A stretch of 64,000 bases of DNA from Ascaphus truei. Its lineage: Eukaryota > Chordata > Amphibia > Anura > Ascaphidae. The notes below the pieces were generated by a model, which saw only the letters and a program-made list of their open reading frames with translations, did no database searches and was not told where the DNA came from. The first letter of the stretch is position 1, and the number at the start of each line of letters is the position of its first letter. Positions 1-9,841 of this stretch are shown here, piece after piece. The translations under genes were made by a program, and so were the position numbers. The DNA lies in contig CM071587.1 in NCBI GenBank assembly GCA_036426205.1, positions 2,457,068 to 2,521,067 on the forward strand, read 5' to 3'.

Positions 1-420
1 CCTTTTTTTTTAACATTTTCCAGCTTTTTCCCTTCTTATTTCCTGGGATCAGTTCTCTTCCAATATTTTCTTATACATATATGTGTGATTATATAATCAT
101 CTTATTTCCCATGGCAACTCAGCATCAGGTCACACATTTAGCCTTCTGGTTGGCAGATAAATGAGTGAATGGAAGGACATGTATTGAGTCAGTGACAGCT
201 GATGGAATGCCAAGGAGAAAGCAGAGACATCCAACAACTAATATAACCACTCACTCACAGATTTACTGTGCTCTCGGCATTGAAGGGGTTAATGCCGGTG
301 TATTTGTGTACGCTCTACTATTAATGATATATAAACCGCATCAATATAACTTTAAAAAAAAATAAAAATTTATACATTATTGAAATTTTAAGGAGAAAAC
401 ACTGTAATGCAAAATGTTTG

Positions 421-905
421 AGATATAGGTAAACATGGAGAAGAGACCTGTGAGGTTGGATGCATTGTACATACGGAATGAAGAACAGAACATGTGAGCT
501 TTGGAAAGCTCTGTACACAGTGAAAGAAGAGACCTGTGAGGTTTGGAAAGCTCTGTACACGTAAAGAAGACACCGGGAGGTTTGGAAAGCTCTGTACACG
601 TGAAGAAGGACCTGTGAGGTTTTGGAAAGCTCTGTACATGTGAAGAAGACACATGTGAGGTTGAAAAGCTCTGTACACATGAGAAGAGACCTGTGAGGGT
701 GGAAAGCTCTGTACATGTGGAAGAAGAGTCTAGTGAGGGTTGGAAAGCTCTGTACAGTACATGTGAAGAAGGTCTAGTGAGGGTTGGAAAGCTCTGTACT
801 GTGAAGAAGAACACTTGAGGTTTGGAAAGTCTGTACACATGAGAAGAGACTTGTGAGATTTGAAAAACTCTGTAAACATGAAGAATAGACCTGTGAAAAG
901 CTCTT
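421..905. repeat. Minisatellite, about 40-nt unit, about 12 copies
   Basis: Degenerate units share GGAAAGCTCTGTACAC followed by a GAAGAAGACCTGTGAGGTT-like half. The spacing between successive GGAAAG starts is about 39-42 nt. Copies vary in length and sequence. Open frames on the minus strand here are repeat artefacts. Confidence 0.9.
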
Positions 906-1080
906 TACACGTGAAAAGCACATATATAGCAGAGGTGTGTTACCTCATTAAGTGCGTTAACGCACAAAATAATGCGTTAAATAACGTGTTGGGCGATTGC
1001 CTAATTGCTTCACGGTTTGCATCTTGTTTTGACTAAAATTTCACGTTTTGCATTATATTGGTGAGTGCTGCGAATTCCTT

Positions 1081-1142
1081 GTTCTCTCTCTATATATCTA
1101 TTATCTATATATGTATATGTTATGTATGTATATATATTAAGG
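1081..1142. repeat. TA-rich microsatellite-like tract
   Basis: Interrupted (TA)n, (TATG)n and TATC-type sequence lies just 5' of the hairpin at 1203-1347. A second AT tract lies just beyond the hairpin. Confidence 0.75.
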
Positions 1143-1202
1143 TATGGTGGGTAAAAAAGTGACTAAAACCCTCCACTGTGAAAGAATAAGCAACTGTAAT
1201 TA

Positions 1203-1347
1203 CCTGTATATTCATCTGCATGTCTTAGACAGGTCTGCAAACCATGTCTTTCACCATTATCACCCACCACAGCACGGATGTGTGTGGGTGATAATGGTAA
1301 AAGACAGGGTTGCAGACACTTCTAAGACATGCAGATGAATATACAGG
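1203..1347. repeat. Imperfect hairpin, about 65-nt arms and 16-nt loop
   Basis: The left arm (1203-1267) starts CCTGTATATTCATCTGCATG and is the near reverse complement of 1284-1347, which ends at ATACAGG. The loop is 1268-1283. A few mismatches and one length difference are present. With AT-rich flanks it resembles a small foldback MITE, but no clear target-site duplication was found. Confidence 0.8.
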
Positions 1348-1363
1348 AATATTTCAATGCTTG

Positions 1364-1425
1364 TATTATATAATTATATTATATATAATATATATATAAT
1401 ATAATATATATTATATATATATAAA
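1364..1425. repeat. (TA)n / (TATA)n tract
   Basis: This is almost pure A/T, including short internal palindromes of ATATAT, directly downstream of the foldback element. Confidence 0.85.
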
Positions 1426-1591
1426 ACTGGGTTACATGTTTGTGCGTACGCGACCTGTGTAAATCCTGCTCTGCTCTTCTCAGCTGTTAAGGTTCTAAGG
1501 ACATTCACACGGATAGAGTAAATATTTTCCCTGTATCCTTTTTACGCATGTACAGTGCAGATCTGGAGTCCTAATCCTCTGTTTATTGCAG

Positions 1592-1714
1592 CCAGTAACA
1601 GCTCAAACCGCAGCACATGTTCACAAGCTTTTCTGTGCCTGGCAATGCACTGCAAACTTCACACCAGTCAGGCATTGGCGTGCTGTGAACGTAGACCATC
1701 ATTGTATATTCAAG
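1592..1714 (+). other. Possible cryptic or lncRNA exon (123 nt, unrecognised)
   Basis: TTTATTGCAG precedes and AAG/GTTAGT follows. Between them are 123 nt (41 codons) open in the phase that would keep 0-0 splicing, with text such as VHKLFCAWQCTANFTPV. I do not recognise the peptide. Chance acceptor/donor pairs are common in 60 kb of intron, so this is only a candidate. Confidence 0.15.
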
Positions 1715-2375
1715 GTTAGTCTCCTGTACAACTTGTGGAACCAGATCCTGTTAGAGATGAAAGACGTGACAGAGGGAGGGGGAGATTTCTTATGAGAATT
1801 TCCTGCGGATTTTAACCCCTCGCCTTCCACATGGACCCCAAACTCTCTGCCCTAACCCGTAGTGCCGGCACCGAATCGGTTAATTCCCAAACCACCCCAG
1901 TTACCAGCAGGAGGGAAAGATAAAGCCTATTTTACATAATACTTCCACTCTGGTTTTATACTTCGGCATTTCATAATCCGCCTCAGCAGAAGGACTCAGC
2001 AAATCTAATAAACATATCTGTGTTAATTGTTTTTGTTGTTGTTTCCCAAATCCGCGATCAAAGAAACACATTGACATTCAGATTTAGCAGTTTCAGGTGC
2101 AATTAGCTGCAGGGAGGGGGACATGTCAAATTGTGTGAGAACAGACACAATTTGTAAAACAAAGACGGTAATTGTGTCAGTAATGGTTGCAATGGCTTTG
2201 GCATTATTTGTTGTCAGAGAGCGAAATAGGGAGCAGTTTAACGGACAAGGAAGCGTTATGTGAATAACAATGGATGGATGAAAGTTGACAATGGGATGTA
2301 TTAATCTGTGCTGATTTATGGGTGCTGTATCAACGTCTTCCGGCTGCAAAACAGGTGCATACAAATCGCTTTTTA
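1715..2375. other. No gene seen
   Basis: Apparently unique, moderately AT-rich sequence. I see no repeat, RNA gene or recognised coding region. Minus-strand open frames that run into the palindrome show no family resemblance. Confidence 0.5.
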
Positions 2376-2751
2376 AAATCAGAGACAGAACATAAAACAC
2401 AGACAGAGCTCAGTTTTAGCACATCCAGTGAAACTCATACACGGTACAGTGCCTAAATATATATGTATAAATATCAAGTAAAATGGTCTTTTAGTTTGAC
2501 ATTTTTGGCCAAAATTGTTGTAAGCCCCTGAGCCAACTGCACGGCAGACCACAATTCAGGGGTCCCTAAAGCTAATATAAAAGCGTGCAGTTGGCTCAGG
2601 GGCTTACAACAATTTTGGCCAAAAATGTCAAACTAAAAGACCATTTTACTTGATATTTATACATATATATTTAGGCACTGTACCGTGTATGAGTTTCACT
2701 GGATGTGCTAAAACTGAGCTCTGTCTGTGTTTTATGTTCTGTCTCTGATTT
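2376..2751. repeat. Perfect 168-bp inverted repeat with 40-nt loop
   Basis: Bases 2376-2543 are the exact reverse complement of 2584-2751; reading both arms I found no mismatch or indel. The loop is 2544-2583. The tip of the stem reads GAGCCAACTGCACG / CGTGCAGTTGGCTC. A 13-nt direct repeat, GCATACAAATCGC, lies outside at 2357-2369 and 2864-2876. It could be a young foldback element, a template-switch rearrangement or a sequencing/assembly foldback. Confidence 0.95.
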
Positions 2752-2876
2752 GAAATATATATTGCCATGCTCAGTAGCACTTCTCTGTGACACTCATATG
2801 CTTATATAAATATGTTGTGGTTATTTTGGGGGTTCAATAGGAGCTTGTTAGGTGTCCAGTATGGCATACAAATCGC

Positions 2877-3645
2877 ACCAGATTTATGACAGGAAAAGGT
2901 TAATTTGTTGTACTATTTTTGCTCCAGTTTTGCAGGAGATCTTTTGATACACCGCCCAGTTAGGGACTCATGCAATAACCCTCAAACTGTCTGATCGCAC
3001 TGCAACCGGCTGCTCCGCGGGTCACTGAATGACCGCTCTGGTTTCATCAATCCCCCAATTTTGAGCAGAATTGACATCGCCTGAGCTGGCATTAAACGAA
3101 TCAAACCTTGAGTCAAATCTACAACAGTTACAAAACAATGTACGAGATTTCCTTCTGCCCGCAAAGAACAGTCCCTCCCCCACGCACCCCTGGAGAAAGG
3201 AGACAAATACGTGTGTCCCCACCTTCCACCTTGTACAAAACTAGGGTTACTCTTTAAGATATTTGGTGATTCTTTAAAATAAAATGTCATGGCTGCTATA
3301 TTGTATCCTGTCTGAGAAAAGTCCATTGTTTCCAGATACCTCAGCGTGGGAGCTCACTAGTTGCCATCTTGTTCTCTCCCAGTTGGCCGGTAATGTCATG
3401 GCCCGTGGAAAACCAAGGAAAGTTCCGTTTGTTAGGTAATCCTATATATTTTTTTTACACTGTGTCACGGTGCTGGGACTGGGAGTACTAGTTAAGTGTA
3501 AATTATACACAATAGTTATTATGTAGATTTTTAAGCCAGCCCAGTAAGTAACATTAAAAACTATATTAAACAGTGTGTGAATTAATGATCATGTTAACCC
3601 CTTCACTGCTTCTTAGACTGGCACGAACTTTTGAGTCATTACAAA
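2877..3645. other. No gene seen
   Basis: Apparently unique sequence. The minus-strand open frame near 2982-3326 has no recognisable domain and no codon pattern that I would trust. Confidence 0.5.
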
Positions 3646-3815
3646 AGTGCTAGTCTGCTTATCCAACGCATTCCACATTGTGCCAGTCTAATTATCCAAC
3701 GCATTCCACATTGTGCCAGTCTAATTATCCAACGCATTACACGTTGTGCCAGTCTGCTTATCCAACGCATTCCACATTGTGCCAGTCTGCTTATCCAATT
3801 CATTCTACATTGGCT
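3646..3815. repeat. Minisatellite, 33-nt unit, about 5 copies
   Basis: The unit contains CTTATCCAACGCATTCCACA then TTGTGCCAGTCT, with a CTTATCC or AATTATCC variant. Because 33 is a multiple of three, frames stay open on both strands and give spurious periodic peptides. Confidence 0.93.
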
Positions 3816-4630
3816 TAGACAATCCAGAAGTTCACTAAAGCAGAGCAGCGAAAAATAAGAGGACATTTATTTATTTATAAAAAAAATGACTACATGTTTA
3901 ATACATTGAGAGTGATCTCACGTTTTCAAGTATGTCCTGGGCACACAGCACACCTGTGAGCACATGACCTGCATATAGGATAAGTGTTAATACTGAGCTC
4001 GCACGCGGCCCCACTTTTCACCTCCGCAAAGGTGACTCAAATGGACAATATCTCCCCTAAACCCGTCCCATATATAACAACTACCACAAACAGCACACAA
4101 GCGGGCACGTGACTTAGATATGCAACCAGGGTTGATACACACAGCTACTCTAGCCAACTGACATTTAACCTGCGTAAGGTGCCCACAGTGAGTTAATATT
4201 AACCCCTTACTCAATTGCAATCATATCTATACACTGCCACCACCCGAGACACGGTGGGATCACCTTTGTAAGGTACGTTTGTTTTTAAGTTTCTTGTAAT
4301 ATACTTTGTTTTTGATCAGATGTCTGTCAGTGTCCAGTGTTTAGAGCTGAGTTCCTCCGTCCGTCTCCTGTTCCCATTGGTTGACCCTCCGACTAATTTG
4401 AGCAGCTACAGTGCACATAGTACAGATCACATTTATGTCAGACTATAAAGTGTGTGGATCACGGCAAACCTATTGGGGCAAAGTAATGGCATCTAGATGT
4501 ACGTAGCAAAGAAAAAAAACCTTAATTATTTCAATGGGATTTTCTTTGGCTACATAGGGTGCAGATTGTATACCCCAGTACTGAACCCCTTTTCCTAGTT
4601 AATACATACGCTGGGGTTCATCGAGCTCTG
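3816..4630. other. No gene seen
   Basis: Apparently unique intronic sequence. No repeat family recognised. Confidence 0.5.
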
Positions 4631-4632
<2 letters not shown>

Positions 4633-4688
<56 letters not shown>

Positions 4689-4703
4689 TAAATAAATAAA
4701 TAA
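4633..4703. repeat. Compound microsatellite (TA)n(AAAT)n
   Basis: About 23 TA dinucleotides are followed directly by about six AAAT tetranucleotides. Confidence 0.97.
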
Positions 4704-5263
4704 TATGGTACCCGATCTGCAATTCAAGTCTATGGCATTTAACGATGGATCGGGTGTGCCTGATGAATCTGCCCCATAAACCCCCATGCATGTTTAATGT
4801 GCTCCTCTCAGGGGTTTTTCTCTATCCCTTTTCTTCTCTGGGTCTCAAAGCAAAGTTGGCTTTTACCCGGAGAGGATTTTTCTATGTCTTTTATTTACCA
4901 TTCTTGTGCTGTTTCCTCTGCTGTCGGGGTATTGTGGCCATCATTAAAGGAGGTGGAACTTACAATGTGCTCTGCTTGTATCTGCAAGAGCCGGTCTGAG
5001 GATTCTGTGAGGTCCGGGGCTTTAAAATCCTAGTGTTCAACATGCCTTGGAGGATCCTTTGAAGGCTCATCTGTAAGAAGTCTGCACAGCCCTTTCTGCG
5101 ATGTCCTCCTCACTTCATGGCCTGTGCAGATACTTCAATGCCATGCTTTTCATAGAGAGGTTCTGCTTTATATAGAGCTGTTTGAGTCGGTGTAAGGCTG
5201 TCTAAAATCCCGGGGGATGTTTCCTCTTGTTTTGCAAGTGTGTTGCTGCTAACAGGATTAACA

Positions 5264-5288
5264 AGTGTGTGTGTGTGTGTGTGTGTGT
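5264..5288. repeat. (GT)n microsatellite
   Basis: About 12 uninterrupted GT units. Confidence 0.95.
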
Positions 5289-5324
5289 TATTAGGGTGAC
5301 ACGTAAAGGGTGGAATTCATCACC

Positions 5325-5515
5325 ATAGGACGCCCCAAGTTGAAGTCCTTGAGCGTATCCAACAGGTCAGGTTTTCAGGATATCTCTGCTTCAACGCACG
5401 TGGCTCAGCCAACGACAGAGCCACTGATTAAGCCACATGTTTGGAAGCAGGGACATCCTGAAAACCTGACCTGTTGGTGGCCCTTGAGGACTGGAGTTGG
5501 CCACTCCTGGTTTGC
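5325..5515. mobile_element. Palindromic hAT-like MITE (CAACAGGTCAGG family), copy 1
   Basis: The two halves are inverted. CCAACAGGTCAGGTTTTCAG near the start is mirrored by CTGAAAACCTGACCTGTTGG near the end, and the centre carries GGCTCAG ... GAGCCACTGATTAAGCC. The end reads TGGCCCTTGAGGACTGGAGT then TGGCCACTCCTGG. The family recurs at about 14.5, 20.4, 29.0/30.4, 35.2, 43.7/45.1 and 59.3 kb. At 59.3 and 29.0 kb it has 8-bp target-site duplications, which fits a hAT origin. It is non-coding. Confidence 0.85.
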
Positions 5516-5984
5516 GCCATTGCTGGACAGTATTGAATTAGGATTTACACCTCTGTGGGTTTTAGATTTGGGAAAGCTTAGAGAATATTTTCTAATGTTG
5601 CCCTTTTACCTTTACTGTTGTTTAAGCCCATCGTACAACTTGGAGCAATAGAGAATATGATTTGCCCCGGGCATTTGCCCCGGGATTTAAAGCAGAAATA
5701 CTACATCCCTCCCTTTTGTTTATTTTTTATATATATGTAAAGCGTGTGACAATGTATCATTCTGCATGCTTACCTAAGCTGGTAATTATTTGGTGTCTTG
5801 TCATAAATCTGTACAAAATCCTGATTGTGTGCCTAACGAAATGGCCGCCTTCTAACTTTGTGCTGCAGTCTGTGAAATGCTGCAGCTGCAATGCATTATT
5901 TATTTTACTACAGTAAGTGTAACACATTATTGTTACAGCCTCCAGAGCAATAGACAGTCTGCTGTTGTGAACACAGCAGTAGAT

Positions 5985-6225
5985 CTGTGTGTGATACTTT
6001 GTTGCCAAAGGGCAGAGCTCAAAAAGGTGGGTAAGAACCTGTTTCAAAAGGGGAAGTGGATATGACTTTCTGAAGCAACCAAACGACGATCCGTACATTA
6101 AAAAAAAATAATTAAAAATGGCATTAGGAGTTTAAAAAAAAATGCCGACAGTATTATCTAATACGGCAGAACTGATTTATTTAAAAAAAAAACATCGGAT
6201 TTTTCACGTTTTGCAGCTTTAGTAA
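5985..6225 (+). mobile_element. Fragment of the TTAA-type MITE family (copy 1, 5'-truncated)
   Basis: It shares with 48837-49329 the order GGGCAGAGCTCAAAAAGG, CCTGTTTCAAAAGGGGAAG, a poly-A/T block, CAGAACTGATTTATT and a terminal TTTTGCAGCTTTA. It is diverged, and the left half is weak or missing. Confidence 0.65.
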
Positions 6226-6739
6226 AGAAAACTGCTGCTCACTTTTAATATTGGGAATCTGTGGTCAGTTCCGGACCTCTTTCAATGTCACGCTAATGAG
6301 ACGAAAGAAATGTAATTGAGAAATACATTATTAGATTGACAGAAAAAAGAGAGAAAAATAAAAAAGAATAAAAGTTGTATATTTCATTTCATTTCCCCTT
6401 CTCGGTGGAAATTCACAGCCTTCTTGACTTGATGCCCTTTTCACATTAGACATTACATTTAGATGTGTCAGTAATTTGTTTTCCCTGCAGCTTTCTGCCA
6501 AGAATTTCTTTCCGTGGCATCTGCCCAACATATGCCGGCTGCAGAGACGTCTTCTGCTCAGTGCAAACTGCTTCTTGGTCATGTTTAATATGGCAGCCGC
6601 TATGCTATTTGGAACAAAAGTAGACAAATGCAAATATCCCCAATTTGGCAGCTGCATTCCATTATCCTCCATAAACTGCTTCAAAGGCTTGTCACATCCA
6701 CATCCACAGTTACTGCCAGTCACATCCACATCCACAGTT

Positions 6740-6885
6740 ACTGCTACTGTAGTTACCCCCAGAGTTGCTGGCAGTCACCCCCAGAGTTACTGGTGGTCAC
6801 CCCCAGAGTTGCTGGCAGTCACCCCCAGAGTTGCTGGCGGTCACCCGCAGAGTTGCTGGCGGTCACCCCCAGAGTTGCTGCCAGG
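6740..6885. repeat. Minisatellite, 24-nt unit, about 6 copies
   Basis: The unit is AGAGTTGCTGGCAGTCACCC plus CCAG. Variants replace GGCAG with GGTGG or GGCGG. It is open in several frames because 24 is a multiple of three. Confidence 0.92.
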
Positions 6886-7058
6886 GGATAACGACATCAC
6901 GAGAGTATTTAGGATAAGGAAATGTTCTAGAGAGGTAAGGTTCCCGGAGGACAAGAGGAGAGGAGCCCCGGGTTGAGTTGATGGGGATGTTCATAAAGTA
7001 ATAGCACAGACCAGGCCTCCCCTGCTTTATTATGTTATAGATCGGGACAGTACCCATC

Positions 7059-7342
7059 TTAGGCTGCGTCCATACAGGGGCAGACCGCACTGACGCGTCC
7101 GCACGCTGAGCGATCAGACTGCCTAAAGGCAGTGATCACGTCTATACAGCGCGCAGGCGCGTGCGCGCGGAAGGGGGCACGCGATGCGCGTGAAATCAGT
7201 CAAAACTGATTTCTCGCGCAATAGGGCGGTCATGTGAGCGGTTCGCCCGATGAGGGCAAAGCAGCTCTGTGACGTCACTGGCCCGCCCATAAACTTATAA
7301 ACTTGCCTCCGCACGGCTGCAGTGTCTATGGACGCAGCCTAA
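7059..7342. mobile_element. GC-rich MITE with 16-bp perfect terminal inverted repeats
   Basis: The left end is TTAGGCTGCGTCCATA (7059-7074) and the right end is its exact reverse complement (7327-7342). The 284-bp interior is CpG-rich (GCGCGCAGGCGCGTGCGCGC) and non-coding. I could not assign a target-site duplication with certainty. TTA/TAA at the ends is part of the inverted repeat. Confidence 0.85.
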
Positions 7343-7392
7343 GTTAGGATCCCAACAGAAGGCTAATGGAGTCCAACATATCTGCAAGATAA

Positions 7393-7844
7393 GCCTTTAC
7401 TCACCGGGCCTTTACTCTCTGAGCCTTTACTCTCTGAGCCTTTACTCTCTGAGCCTTTACTCACTGGGCCTTTACTCACTGGGCCTTTACTCTCTGAGCC
7501 TTAACTCACTGGGCCTTTACTCGCTGGGCCTTTACTCGCTGAGCCTTTACTCACTGAGCCTTTACTCACTGGGTATTTACTCATGGGGCCTTTACTCACT
7601 GAGCCTTTACTCTCTGAGCCTTTACTCACTGGACCTTTACTCGCTGAGCCTTTACTCACTGAGCCTTTACTCACTGGGCCTTTACTCACTGGGCCTTTAC
7701 TCACTGGGCCTTTACTCGCTGAGCATTTACTCACTGAGCCTTTACTCACTCGGCCTTTACTCACTGGGCCTTTACTCACTGAGCCTTTACTCACTGGGCC
7801 TTTACTCACTGGGCCTTTACTCACTGAGCCTTTACTCACTGAGC
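7393..7844. repeat. Indel-free 15-nt tandem array, 30 copies
   Basis: The unit is GCCTTTACTCACTGG, with CTCT, CGCT and TGA variants. The phase is constant throughout, so there are point substitutions but no length changes. This keeps long frames open on both strands: a Lys-Gly-Pro-Val-Ser pentapeptide on minus and Leu-Leu-Thr-Gly/Glu-Pro on plus. I regard these as artefacts. Confidence 0.97.
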
Positions 7845-8545
7845 CACTCCTTCAAGCCCAATACTAGGGGCTTCTCCTTCCAAACCCGCATAGTATTGTA
7901 AGAGAAATGCACTCCGGGCTCCTCTTGCAGGAAAGGTGTTAAGCTGTAGAAGAAAACTCCCTCTTATCAGCTCTGTGCAGTTTGAAAACCGCAGATCGTA
8001 TTGGTGAAGTGCGGAGCAGTGACAGGGAGAATGTGAGCGAGATCATATTCCACTGGGATCAGTTATTACAAAAACGCTTTTAAGATATTATCATGTGTCG
8101 CCTCCCCCACCAGCAACATTTACCGGAGTTTCATTAAAGATAACCCCCACACCAGCTGCTGAATGGCTCTTTGAATTCAGAGCAGGCAGACTTAACCCGT
8201 AAGAAGCGACAGACACATGGAAGAAATATCCAACGCGTCCTGCTTTATTTAGTGACTCACACCTCACTGAACAGAGAACACATCTGGGGTTTCAAAGTCT
8301 TTAATAAATCAAAGCTGAAAAAGGGTCCTCCGTCACAATATGTCTGTAAAAGATCTACGTGTCCCAATCAACTGTGGTGTTTGGGGGTGATAGGCAAAGT
8401 AAAGACCCTACAATACAGTAGGTTATCTGAGCCTGGGCAGGGGGTGCTGGAACTTTCATTAGAAAATGATTGTACATTAAATGTCTTCATAATTAATTAT
8501 TATAGTTTCTCCGTTTGCAGCATTTTTTGCGCTTATTTAGTGCTT
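7845..8545. other. No gene seen
   Basis: Apparently unique sequence. The plus-strand frame 8171-8575 has no recognised domain and runs into the GC-rich element. Confidence 0.5.
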
Positions 8546-8878
8546 AAGGCTGAGGCCCCAGTCACGCTGCTGTAACGCGCGCCCGCGATATTGGCGGCGC
8601 GTTCAGCCGATTCCCCGGTCTGCAGCTCACTGCAGGAGGAGAGACCGGGGAGGGCGTGGCGGGGGAGTGACGGGGCGCGGCCATGACGTCACCCGGCAGG
8701 TTCGCCCTCATTGGCTGAACCGCCAGGGGGGCGTGCCTAATCGCTCGACGCGAGTCCTGCTCTCAATTCTATTGAGAGCAGGAGCAGCTCTCGCCCCAGC
8801 GCTGCGGCCCCCCCTCGCAGCGGGCCCGGCGCCATTGAGGGGAGGGCTCTCGTCCGTAGGCAGCGGGGGCAAGGCCTA
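8546..8878. mobile_element. GC-rich interspersed element, probably a MITE
   Basis: A sharply bounded CpG-rich block (ACGCGCGCCCGCGATATTGG, GGCCATGACGTCACCC) sits in AT-rich surroundings. The ends are loosely inverted: AGGCTGAGGCCCC at the left and GGGGGCAAGGCCT at the right. It contains an internal hairpin, CTGCTCTCAATTCTATTGAGAGCAG. It could be mistaken for a CpG-island promoter, but there is no gene beside it. Confidence 0.5.
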
Positions 8879-9081
8879 ACTCTGCATTATATTATCCATG
8901 GACTTTTGACGGGTCAACGCCATGGTCTGAAGTGGGATTGTATAAATGGAGATGGATTACCTTCATAAAATCCTCTCCTATTCAATTCCTACAGCAGAAT
9001 TCACTGTAAACCTTGCAGGCCCATATTCAGTAAAGGATGCTAAGATTTGCCATGGCCTAACTCCCATTCTAAGGATCGGGA

Positions 9082-9089
9082 GTTAAGTG
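9082..9089. repeat. Left target-site duplication of the hAT-like element
   Basis: GTTAAGTG, identical to 9834-9841. Confidence 0.92.
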
Positions 9090-9833
9090 TAGGGTTGCCA
9101 GGTGGTTTTTCCAAAAATACTGGACACAATTGTGAAAGGTGTGGCGTGCTCGAGACACACACACACACCTCCCTCCGCTCCATGCTGTTTCCTCCTCACC
9201 TTGGCCCCACCCCCTGGCTCCTGACGCCTCCTCCTGTCTGGCTGCAATGCCCAGCAGCAGCCAATCAGGATGGAGGAAGCTGCCCAGCCCTCTAGCCATC
9301 AGCCCTGCTCTCTTCCTGTCGGGGAAATCCCGCGGCGCCCCAACCCGGTCAGGTCACTAAATCCAGAGAGGTAATACCGGACACATACATGTCCAGAGAG
9401 GTAATACCGGACACATACATGTCCAGAGAGGTAATACCGGACACATACATGTCCAGAGCTGTAATACCGGACACATACATGTCCCAAGAGGTAATACCGG
9501 ACACATATATGTCCAGAGCTGTAATACCGGACACATACATGTCCAGAGATGTAATACCGGACACATACATGTCCAGAGATGTAATACCGGACACATACAT
9601 GTCCAGAGATGTAATACCGGACACATACATGTCCAGAGAGGTAATACCGGACACATATATGTCCAGAGAGGTAATACCGGACACATACATATCCAGAGAG
9701 GTAATACCGGACACATACATATCCAGAGAGGTAATACCGGACACATACATGCCCAGTATTACCTCAAATTTTTTACTGGACAATGTCCAAATACAGGACA
9801 GTCCGGTTCAATACTGGACACCTGGCAACCCTA
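9090..9833. mobile_element. Non-autonomous hAT-like transposon with internal minisatellite
   Basis: It has 15-bp terminal inverted repeats, TAGGGTTGCCAGGTG and CACCTGGCAACCCTA, and an exact 8-bp target-site duplication GTTAAGTG. This is the hAT signature in TIR style and duplication length. It has no transposase. Its subterminal ACTGGACA/CCGGACA motifs (for example TACAGGACAGTCCGG) resemble the unit of the internal array, which suggests the array grew from the element's own sequence. A CA run and a GC-rich segment occupy 9155-9355. Confidence 0.93.
9360..9750. repeat. Minisatellite, exactly 30-nt unit, 13 copies
   Basis: The unit is GTCCAGAGAGGTAATACCGG followed by ACACATACAT. All copies keep the same phase, with only substitutions (AGAGCT, AGAGAT, CATATAT). 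It lies wholly within the hAT-like element. The overlapping peptides in three frames are artefacts. Confidence 0.98.
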
Positions 9834-9841
9834 GTTAAGTG
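9834..9841. repeat. Right target-site duplication of the hAT-like element
   Basis: GTTAAGTG, identical to 9082-9089. Confidence 0.92.

Noticed and set aside
7393..7844. CRISPR-like regular array
   Set aside because: The units are directly contiguous with no unique spacers; it is a plain minisatellite in vertebrate DNA. The same applies to the 30-, 37- and 49-nt arrays.
8546..8878. CpG-island promoter
   Set aside because: The CpG-rich block has the look of a bounded interspersed element with loosely inverted ends and has no gene beside it.
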